DNA of 64,000 nucleotides, taken from assembly GCA_007115705.1 (NCBI GenBank), contig QXEO01000334.1, forward strand, positions 1,087,567 to 1,151,566, read 5' to 3'. The stretch comes from Dactylis glomerata. Lineage: Eukaryota; Streptophyta; Magnoliopsida; Poales; Poaceae. How positions within the stretch are numbered: the stretch's first letter is position 1; each line of letters begins with the position of its first letter. The translations under genes and the position numbers were made by a program. The notes below the pieces were generated by a model. The model saw only the letters and a list, made by a program, of their open reading frames with translations, was not told the origin of the DNA and made no database searches. Positions 55,777 through 64,000 of the stretch are shown piece by piece.

Positions 55777-56826
55777 GAAGGCGCGCTCGTCGAGTTCCTC
55801 CGTGAGCGCTGGGAAATTTTCGCCTGGTGTCCATCGGACATGCCAGGGGTTCCCAGGGAACTCGTCGAGCACGCACTAAATGTGGATCCTAAGGCAAAAC
55901 CAGTCAAGCAACCATTGAGGCGATTTGATGAACCTAAAAGGAAGGCGATAGCAATAGAATTACACAGGCTAGAAAACACCGGATTTATCAGAGAAATCAA
56001 AACTTTGAGTTGGGTGTCGAACCCTGTCATAGTACCCAAGAAGAATACAGACGTACAAAGAGTATGTGTCGATTACACATCTCTAAATAAGCATTGTCCA
56101 AAGGATCCTTTCCCTCTACCCCGCATCGATCAGATAATCGATTCCACAGTGGGATGCGCGAGGCTTTCATTTTTGGAAGCATATTCTGGTTACAATCAGA
56201 TCAAATTGAAGAAAGAGGATGAAGAAAAAACGGCATTCATCACACCATACGGAGTGTTTTGCTACCAAGTAATGCCGTTCGGCTTAAAAAATGCAGGAGC
56301 AACTTATCAACGGATGATGCAAAATTGCCTCGGAAGCCAAATAGGATGCAACATCCAAGTCTACATTGATGATGTAGTCATCACGACAAGGGAAGAGAAA
56401 TCTTTAATCAGCGACTTGGCAGAAACCTTCGACAACCTGAGCAGGTACAAGCTTAAGATTAACCCGACAAAGTGTTCCTTTGGCGTATCAGCAGGACAAC
56501 TTTTGGGGTTCTTGGTATTAGCACGGGGAATAGAGGCAAACCCAGAGAAGATTCAAGCAATCTTAACAATGGGGAAACCCACGAAACTACACGATGTACA
56601 GAAACTTGCAGGACGCATCGCGGCACTAAGTCGCTTCGTTGCTCGACTAGGGGAGAAGGCGCTTCCTTTTTATGCACTCATGAAGAAATCAGACAATAAA
56701 TTCGAGTGGACAGAAGAAGCAGACGCAGTGTTTGCACAGTTGAAGAAAGTGCTTTCCACGCCACCAGTGCTGGTCACACCAAAAGAAAAAGAACCACTGC
56801 TATTGTACATCGCCGCAACCCATTAG
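55777..56826 (+). pseudogene. G reverse transcriptase and start of RNase H
   Basis: The frame continues in phase. Motifs: LRRFDEPKRKAIAIEL, RVCVDYTSLNKHCPKDPFPL, LSFLEAYSGYNQIKL, MPFGLKNAGATYQRMM and YIDDVV (about 56361-56378). In motif A the usual catalytic Asp of FLDAYSGY is Glu here, which by itself should disable or weaken the polymerase. RNase H begins after FEWTEEADAVFAQLK. An in-frame TAG at 56824 interrupts it. Confidence 0.9.
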
Positions 56827-58941
56827 GTGGTGAGTACAGTATTAGTAGTCGAAAGAAGTGAAGAAGGAAAAGCCCACGGCGTCCAGAGTCCAGTATATTT
56901 CATCAGTGAAGTGTTATCTCCAACAAAACAGAGGTACCCGCACTATCAGAAGTTGGCATACAGTGTTTTCACAACCGCACAAAAATTACGACAGTACTTT
57001 GCGGTGCACCCAATCATAGTGATCAACGAGGCGCCATTGTCGAACATATTAAATAATCCTTCAGCAACAGGACGTGTCTCTTTGTGGGGAATCGAGTTGT
57101 CTCCCATGGACATCACGTACGAAAAAAGAAAGGCGATCAAGTCGCAAGTTTTGCCAGATTTTACGGCAGAATGGCTGGAGCTTCAGAGCACAGGACCACC
57201 AGATTTATCCAGTGTTTGGACAATGTACTTCGATGGTTCTAAAAGAATCCAAGGTGCAGGCGCAGGAGTAGTTTTGATATCACCTCATGGAGACAAATTG
57301 AAGTATGTCTTAAGGATGAGTTTTCCACAGGCTTCTAACAATGAAGCAGAGTACGAGGCTTTGTTGCACGGAATGAAGATGGCCAAAGCATGTGGAGCAA
57401 CTCGCCTAAAAATATTTGGAGATTCCAACCTTGTTGTCCAGCAAGTTATGAACAGATGTGACACAATCAATGACAACATGATGGCCTACAAAAATTTGTA
57501 CCACTATCTAGAAGGAACATTCGACGGATGCGAAGTCTCGCACATAAGCAGGAATAGCAATGAAGAAGCCAACAATTTAGTAAATATCGGGTCACAGTGT
57601 TTACCTGTGCCGTCCGGAGTATTTTGGGAGGAAATAGTGGAAAGATCAATAAAAAGTGCAAAAAGTTCGACCACTACAGCAAGCTTGGGGGCTACGTTAG
57701 AACCAGAGGAGGTCATGATGATACAAGAAACATGGATGCAGCAGTATCTTGCATACATGATAAGTAAACAGTTACCAGAAGATGCAGTGGAGGCCAAAAG
57801 GATAACTCAAAGATCGAAAGCGTCTGTCGTGTTGCAGGGAAAATTATACAAGAAAAGCATTACCGGCGTTTTGCAGCGTTGTGTAACGCCCCAAGAAGGA
57901 CAAACAATATTAAAAGACATACACGGCGGAGTGTGTGGATATCATGCTTTCTGAGCAGGATTCTATTGGCTAACAGCCATTGAGGACGCAAAAGATATAG
58001 TTCGAAAGTGTGAGGCATGTCAAAGGTTTGCATCTAGACCGCATGCACCAGCAGCAGAGCTACAAACAATACCATTATCTTAGCCCTTCGCACAACGGGG
58101 CCTCGATATGGTGGGAAAGTTGCACAAATCTTGGCCAGGAGGGCATGTCTACATGCTAGTGGCAGTCGATAAATTTACCAAATGGGTGGAAGCGGCCCCG
58201 GTAACAACTCAAGATTCTGCAGCAGCAATCAGCTTCATCAAGTCGATAGTTTTCCGTTTTGGTGTACCATACAGCATCATCACAGACAACGGGACAAATT
58301 TTACTTCAAAGGAATTCAAGAGTTACTGCGAAGGATTAGGGATCAAACTCAAATTCGCATCTATGGCGCACCCGAAGACAAACAGGCAAGTCAAAAAAGC
58401 CAATGGCCTGATATGTAGTGGGATAAAAAAGAGGCTCTTAGCACCTCTCGAGAAAGCCAAGAGCGCTTGGGTGGAAGAATTGCCCTCCGTTCTTTGGAGC
58501 CTAAGAACTACGCCTAATGCAGCAACTCAAGAAACTCCTTTCTTCCTGGTCCATGGCACAGAAGCCGTGCTTCCAGTCGAAGTTACACACGAGGCTCCAA
58601 GGGTGACAGCATATGATGAGACAACGTCAACAGAAGCATTGCATGACGATATCGATGCACTAGATGAAGCAAGAGATAAAGCATTAGAAAGGGCTACATA
58701 GTATCAACAGAGCCTCCGGAACTACCATAGTAGTTGAGTTCGTCCACGATCCTTCGTGGTGGGAGATCTAGTTTTGCGACTCAGGCAAGACAACCACGGT
58801 AAATTGGAGTCCCCTTGGGTTGGACCTTACGTCGTCACCGAAGTAATACCAGGAGGAGCATATAGACTACAAGACAAGAAGACTGGGAAGAACGAGAGCA
58901 ACCCATGGAATGCAGAGCAGCTACGACATTTTTATGCGTAG
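56827..58941 (+). pseudogene. G RNase H, second (Tat-type) RNase H and integrase
   Basis: The first RNase H ends near 57100. The additional plant RNase H follows (FDGSKRIQGAGAGVVLIS; NNEAEYEALLHGMKMAKACG; GDSNLVVQQVM). The integrase zinc site (GVCGYH...CEACQRF) spans an in-frame TGA at 57952, and TAG at 58081 follows. The core has VAVDKFTKW and TDNGTNF, but the third acidic residue is Lys in NRQVKKANGL (Tat-1 has Glu), so strand transfer should be lost. TAG at 58699 and TGA at 58735 precede the C-terminal module ending WNAEQLRHFYA at 58941. The stops fit C-to-T or G-to-A changes. Confidence 0.9.
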
Positions 58942-59361
58942 AATAAAATATAGTGGTATCATTACATTCGAGTTAACCTTCTGAACCCAGAACATGAGGC
59001 CACAGGTCGGGTTCTTTGGGTTGAACTCGACAAAATTGTACAATTATTGTTACTTCTTCGCCTTGGGGGCTATAACCCTCGGGTCGTACGAAAGGAATTT
59101 TTATCGTGACTTGAAAGACTTTTTCCATTGTAAGGTTGTGCAGACAACCCGATAAATATTCTGACAACTTGGTTCACGAAGGAACCCGATATTCTTCAAA
59201 TAAATTGGTTCGCAAAGAACCCGATAGATGGAAAGCGTACCTCAGAACAATGACTTGTTTTTCTGGTACTAGCAAAAGCATCGACACAGAGTACGAATAT
59301 TCATTACAGATAACATGGTAGCAAGGACATTATCGAACGAAATTACATAAAAAGTAAAATT
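58942..59361 (+). other. G 3' spacer between pol and the antisense ORF
   Basis: Non-coding. It contains CTTGGGGGCTATAACCCTCGG (a polypurine-like core) and short repeats around TTGGTTC and GAACCCGATA at about 59168-59230 (the CCCGATA word occurs three times). I see nothing else in it. Confidence 0.6.
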
Positions 59362-59949
59362 CTAATGGAAGTGGACTTCAGCTTCATATTTCTTCTGGCA
59401 CTGGGTGCCATCATAGATCTTCACGTCAAACTTCGACGTGCTGATGTGGAAGTCGAATATCATGAAGAAGCCTTGGTGGATGTCGTGGTCTTCTGCAAAC
59501 AGTGGCCAGCCGCCCCTCAAGTACTGCTCGCCGTCGCCATCATACCACACCTCCACTTCGTATGGGATACCACTGCCAGACTGTTCGCGGAGAACCGCCT
59601 CTCGCAGTTCGCGCCCATCCATGAATGTGGTGAAATTCAGCGGCAGGCGCTGAATCTCGCGGCACTGCGCCATGGCAATGCAGAAGAAAGAGAAGATTCA
59701 GGAAGGGGCAGCAGGAGCAGCAGGAGTAGCAGGAGGAGGAGTGATTGGACCTGAAGCAGCGCCAGTCACCTTGGGCTTGTTCTTGCTACCAGGTGGTCGG
59801 CTGGGATGACGCTTAGCCGGAGCGGCCGATGATGATCCTGCAACGGCCAGAGTGATATTACTCCTGTTCTTACTTCCACGAGGGCGACCCCGACCTCGCG
59901 GCGCCACCGGAGAGCCAAGGTGCAGACGAGAACCATCAGCGTCAGCCAT
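59362..59949 (-). pseudogene. Antisense passenger gene of G: AT-hook plus B3-like protein, one in-frame stop
   Basis: On the minus strand an ATG at 59949 opens a 195-position frame broken only by TGA at 59698-59700 (codon 84). The N-terminal part carries an AT-hook (RGRGRPRGSKNR, residues 18-29, core GRP) and a second hook-like RPPGSKNKPK (51-60), followed by a Pro/Ala-rich linker. The C-terminal part (from about residue 100) reads LPLNFTTFMDGREL, EVWYDGDGEQYLRGGWPLFA and FDVKIYDGTQC, which resembles a plant B3-type DNA-binding fold. Alternatively an ATG at 59673 starts a separate 103-aa B3-like protein. A TATA box lies about 100 bases upstream. It would be a nuclear DNA-binding protein. The B3 call is by eye. 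Confidence 0.65.
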
Positions 59950-60050
59950 GTGAACAAAGGAAAAACCTACGAAAACCCTAGATGGAGAAAGAAGATGAGG
60001 CGGCGGAGGAAGAATCTGATTAGGGTTTCTTACCCTTACCAGAAGGAGCT

Positions 60051-60060
60051 TTATTTATAA
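60051..60060 (-). promoter_or_regulatory. Antisense TATA box in G
   Basis: TTATTTATAA on plus reads TTATAAATAA on minus, about 105 bases upstream of the antisense ATG at 59949, giving a leader of about 75 bases. Confidence 0.55.
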
Positions 60061-61113
60061 GCACCTATTATTGGGTCCCTGTGCTATAGCAAAGCCCGTA
60101 AACATATTTTACAACCGAAGTTAATTTCTGCACACGGCAGACGATAATACCAAAGAGGAAAAATAAGAAGGGAAGACTATGGTCGCACGATATGAAAACC
60201 TCGACTTGGGCTCGGGGGCTTGCCAACAAGTAGATGTCAACAGGAGGAAGAAGAGCTAAACTTTGAGCCTATGCTTGACTACAAGTAGCCAAACATAGCC
60301 TTGGGGGCTATTCCCATCGGGAGCGCTGAGCGCGCACCCGATAGAGGATGAGATAATCAATATTGGAGATGCAGTCGACAAAGTATCTTGAGTTAAAGTA
60401 TGATGGACTACACTATATTTTGAGCCTATACTCGGAAAAAAGTTTTTTTTCGACCATAGCCTCGGGGGCTACTCCCATCGGGAGCGCTGAGCGCGCACCC
60501 GACGATATTTCTTGATAAAGCATAAACATTGGAGAAAGTGCATGAGTGTTACTCCCATCGGGACCGAGTTTTATGGTTGTACAAACCCGAATATTTTCAG
60601 TCAAAATTTGACTGCGACATGAGATTCTCGAGTTGCGTTATCGCAACGCAACTCGAATGCCGTGACTTGTCACGAAGGTAAGACCCCGGGATCCGTCCTG
60701 TGTGGCCTGGTATACGCACATGGATGCGCTCTGCTGGTATGTATCTGTGTGTACGACACAAAGAAAATCCTGGTGGACGCACTGGGTACCCTAAGAGTCA
60801 CTGGGATTCATTCTTTGTAAGTCCTAAATGCGGCAAAAGATTGGGTTTGACCGGTATCCCGAATTCAAGTCCAAGGGGATTGAATTTGAAGTAGGTGACA
60901 AGTATCTGTTCCGGCAGTTAACTGACCTCTTGATCCGTCAGAGTTGTCAGGCTTGTTAATCAAAACCCCTTGTGAAAGAATATTATGAAAATGAGTCGAA
61001 AGACCAAGTCAAAGATTTGAAGATAAGAAGAATCAAAGAGTTGATCAAGTCAAAGATTTGAAGATTAGAGATTCAACCTGAATCTGCAATTCTGGTAGAA
61101 TCTCAGGGGCTAC
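60061..61113 (+). other. G 3' region upstream of the 3' LTR
   Basis: Non-coding on plus. A direct repeat GGGGGCTATTCCCATCGGGA plus GCGCTGAGCGCGCACCCGA occurs at about 60308 and 60467, with a weaker third copy near 60548. An inverted repeat TCGAGTTGCG...CGCAACTCGA is at about 60629-60656. The polypurine tract before the LTR is GAATCTCAGGGGCTAC (ending 61113). Confidence 0.7.
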
Positions 61114-61447
61114 TGACAAGGGCATAGTTAATAGAGCCCGTTAGTTGAGTACCCCTAAGGCCCATATAGCTAGGCCCAATTGTAATGATAGTCAAATACG
61201 AGTTCCTACCGTATGTCGATATTGTAATCTGTATCGGACCCTACCCGATCCTCGAGACCTGGTCACCTATATATAGGGGCCAGGAGGGGACGGTGTAGGG
61301 CAGATTGAAAGCAAGCCAGGTTTAACACCAAAGTTTACTTTCGACACACACCTATTTTGACTAACTTTACCTTCAAGTTCATCCGACGCCCTATCTCCCC
61401 GATCCTATGTCCTTCATTTAGGACATTTGCCGAGTTAACCCTCGTCA
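61114..61447 (+). repeat. 3' LTR of G (334 bp)
   Basis: Same length as the 5' LTR with six differences: four are CG to CA or TG, one CG to CC, one A to T. Followed by CACAT. Confidence 0.95.
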
Positions 61448-62640
61448 CACATACTGGTTTATTCATTTGTGTGGGTGATGCAATAATCTTCCTTGTTGTA
61501 ACTCTATTCACAAGGTCTATGTATTCCACAAAAATTAACATGCTTATAAGAAATAGGACTTTTAGAAGTTTGAGCATGTTTATTGCAATCATCAATAATA
61601 ATATCACTTTCTATGCAAGTCTCCTTAAAAGGTTCATGATACACGTCCCCATTTCCTTTAGGAACATTCATATGGGAAGCAAAGGCTTTAAAGCAATCAA
61701 CCATAATTTGAGGATCAAGACCATATTTAGCACTAAGCTCTTGAAAATTAGCAGTTTCAGCGAAAGACTTAATGCAATCGAACTCGTAATTCATACCTGA
61801 TCCTTTACCTTTGTCGCTATCCCAACCTTCATTATTGTTTTGAATTGTCTCAAGCAGACCCCACTTGGTGTCGACATCCTTGCTTGTGAAAGACCCATCA
61901 AAGCATGCATCTAAATAGTCCTTGTAATATCCTGAAAGCCTTGCATAAAAATTATTAAAAACAATATTATGGGGAAGCCCATGAATAGGACATTTGAGCA
62001 TTAGTGACTTCAATCTTCCCCATGCTTGGGCAATGCTTTCTCCATCATGAGGCCAAAAATTATATATCCGATTACGATCTTTATGAATCTCACTTGGAGG
62101 ATATAATTTAGAATAAAAGAGAGATACAATTTCCTCCCAGCCAATAGATGGACCATCCTTTAGCAGCCTATACCACTCCGCAGCTCTACCCTTCAGGGAA
62201 TCAGAGAATAGCTTCCTCTTAACCTGGCTTGATGAAATACCTTCACACTTGAACAACTCGCATAATTCATGTAAAAAGAGTAAATGATCATCGGAGGGAC
62301 AGTTCCATCTCTTGAGTAGCGGTTATTCATAACATGTTCAGCAATTTTCATAGGTATTTTAAAAAGACGAGGATCACAAACATCATTAGACTCATCACAT
62401 ATGGGATATAAAATATCATCAGAGCAAACTTTCTCCACTAAAGCTGGGGAACTAAAAATATCATACTTAACAAAACCAGCTTCCCCAAGCTTAGACTTTT
62501 TCATAGCATTAGCAATAACGGGATTCAAAGCATTCGTACTAATAACATTGCTATGCAAAATAAACTCCAAAGGTTTTTCAATTTTCTCTTCAAATCTAAA
62601 CTCAGAAAAAAAAACTAAAGAACTCTTTATTTTCCATTAA
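61448..62640 (-). pseudogene. A3 gag first part
   Basis: On the minus strand the capsid domain (FSDSLKGRAAEWYRLL; SIAQAWGRLKSLMLKC) matches A2 gag with about 2 percent differences. A 1-base deletion near 62300 breaks the frame after DGTVPP; the copy in A2 does not have it. Coding is interrupted at 61448 by G and continues at 52514. Confidence 0.88.
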
Positions 62641-62749
62641 GCCTAACTAGTGAAAATAAAAACAAGAAACAAAAATATATAATTGCAGAATCTAAAGGAA
62701 ATAACTTCGAGCACTCACATAGGAAGATGCGAGTACCTTTTACCTTACC

Positions 62750-62767
62750 TCCCCGGCAACGGCGCCA
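62750..62767 (-). promoter_or_regulatory. Primer-binding site of A3, tRNA-Asp type
   Basis: TCCCCGGCAACGGCGCCA on plus, beside the 5' LTR of the minus-strand element. Confidence 0.85.
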
Positions 62768-62777
62768 GAAACGAGCT

Positions 62778-64000
62778 TGATGTCTACGCACGCGTCTGTT
62801 CTTATAGACAGTGATGGGCCTCCAAGTGTAGAGGTTTGTAGAGCAGCAGCAAGTTTCCCTTAAGTGGATCACCCAAGGTTTATCGAACTCAGGGAGGAAG
62901 AGGTCAAAGCTATCCCTCTCAAGCAACCCTGCAATTACGATACCGAAAGTCTCTTGTGTCCCCAACACACCCAATACACTTGTCAAATGTATAGGTGCAC
63001 TAGTTCGGCGAAGAGATAGTGAAATACAAGTAGTAGTGATGATTATAAGTAGCAAATGTGATCTGAAATAAATATCGCTGCGAGCAAACATGTAACAAAA
63101 CAGGAAGTAAACGGTGTGCAATGCTTGGAAACAAGGACTAGAGATCATACTTTCACTAGTGGACACACTCCCAACAAATATAACATAATTGAAACAATAG
63201 ATACTATCATCAATATGCAACTCAAAACAATTCTCCAATGGAAAACATACACTAATCATGCGTAGGGCTAATAAGCACTCCTCAAAGTCCGTATGTACCC
63301 AAACTAGATTGTCCCACACTATCACCATGAACGCACTAGATGGTTCCAACAAACACCAACATTTCATAGAGACATTAACCACAAAGATACACATAATGCA
63401 CACACTAGTCACCTTTACACCATGATACGAGGTATCTTCGGAGAGTATAATAATTAAGCATAGGAGTAGCATAATATCTGAATAATAACATCTACCAATT
63501 CAACAAGATACAAAGCTCACAATCACATAAATATCACATCATGGGAGAGAGAGGTGAACCATATAGCTACCGGTAGAGCCCTTAGCCCCAGGGGAGAACT
63601 ACTCCCTCCTCATCATAGAAGACAGCAAGGTTGATGGAGATGGCAGTGAGGTCGATGGAGACAGCGGAGACGGCGATGGAGGCCGATGGAGATGGCTCCG
63701 GGGGCACTTCCCCATCCCGGCAGGGTGCCGGAACAGAGACTTCTGTCCCCCAAAATTTGGCTTCGAGGGCGGCGGTGTTGCGGAACTGTTCTGGAAATTT
63801 CGCTGACTCCTTTAGGGTTTTCCGTCCCGAGGCTTTATATAGGCGAAGGGGCGATGTCAGAGGTGGCCCTAGGCCTCCTCACACTAGGGCGGCGTGGCCA
63901 GGACCTGGGCCGTGCCGGCCTGGCGTGAGGCTGGCCTGTGGCCCCTCTCCTTCTCCTCTTTGGATCACTGGAAGCTTCTGGGAAAAATAAGACTTTAGGA
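62778..64000 (-). repeat. 5' LTR of A3, running off the window
   Basis: The LTR end (minus strand ...GCGTAGACATCA) is at 62778. About 1.22 of the expected 1.43 kb is in the window. TATA-like TATATAAAGCC reads on the minus strand near 63840. It is an inverted near-copy of 44702-45923. Confidence 0.9.

Larger units (their letters stand above)
52515..61447 (+). mobile_element. G: complete Tat-lineage Ty3-gypsy element (8933 bp)
   Basis: LTRs of 334 bp at 52515-52848 and 61114-61447 are flanked by CACAT on both sides (52510-52514 and 61448-61452). The order is gag, protease, reverse transcriptase, RNase H, a second RNase H, integrase, then a 2.2-kb 3' region with an antisense ORF and a polypurine tract. 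The pol end sequence is close to that of Tat-1. The LTRs differ at six positions (about 1.8 percent), so the insertion is moderately recent. Seven in-frame stops and lost catalytic residues make it non-autonomous. Confidence 0.95.
47371..64000 (-). mobile_element. A3: family-A Athila-lineage element split by the G insertion
   Basis: From right to left on the minus strand: 5' LTR (running off the window), tRNA-Asp primer site, gag first part (62640-61448), nested G element (52515-61447), gag second part with zinc knuckle (52514-51177), long 3' untranslated region, polypurine tract, and a 3' LTR truncated at 47371. Without G, the interior is about 5.3 kb with no reverse transcriptase or integrase, so the element is non-autonomous. 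Confidence 0.88.

Overview
This window is nuclear DNA of a grass, most likely a Pooideae species with a large genome (Triticeae, oat or ryegrass group; the species cannot be told from this sequence). The evidence is a dense stack of nested LTR retrotransposons of grass type: a SIRE/Maximus-like Ty1-copia element, two Tat-lineage Ty3-gypsy elements, and two related Athila-lineage families resembling Sabrina/WHAM (called A and B here, sharing the LTR start TGATACGTCTCAAACG and a tRNA-Asp primer site). There are also LINE pieces, Stowaway-type MITEs, a CACTA remnant and very few host genes. No rRNA, tRNA, CRISPR or bacterial features were seen.

Left stack, 1-24449. The oldest layer is a B-family LTR whose right part survives at 23095-24449. 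A Tat element (Tat-1) inserted into it; Tat-1's 5' half lies left of the window and its 3' LTR is 22527-23094. A Maximus-like copia element (window start to 6956) sits in the Tat-1 pol gene. A family-A element (13407-20798, target-site duplication GGAGG) sits in an antisense gene carried by Tat-1. A truncated B element (14877 to about 19338) sits inside that A element. Tat-1 also carries a 34-bp tandem array (8874-9605) between pol and the antisense gene.

Middle, 24450-36186. This is the lower-copy part: fragments of copia and LINE elements, two MITEs, exon remnants of an unidentified minus-strand gene (27.8-28.8 kb), and the best host-gene candidate, an intact minus-strand single-exon gene of 354 codons at 30222-31286 with a TATA box. 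Next come a LINE-like retroposon with a 17-bp target-site duplication (33472-34304) and the 3' part of a minus-strand LINE. That LINE is interrupted by a complete 291-bp TRIM/SMART-type miniature LTR retrotransposon (35107-35397).

Right stack, 36187-64000. A complete non-autonomous B element (36187-43091, TSD GGTTG) is followed by a solo LTR of the second Tat family (43117-43451, TSD TTTAT) and a CACTA transposase remnant. A large inverted duplication follows: the 5' LTR, gag and a nested LTR edge at 44489-47370 (+) mirror 61332-64000 (-). Between the arms lies a minus-strand A element (A3), split by a complete second Tat-lineage element (G, 52515-61447, identical 5-bp flanks CACAT, 334-bp LTRs).

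The most interesting theme is that both Tat elements carry a gene on the antisense strand between pol and the 3' LTR, and the two genes are unrelated. Tat-1 has a multi-exon gene with a Transposase_28-like ('putative gypsy type transposon') domain and coiled coils. G has a compact AT-hook plus B3-like putative DNA-binding protein with its own antisense TATA box. All retrotransposon polyproteins seen here are broken or non-autonomous, so activity would need helpers elsewhere.
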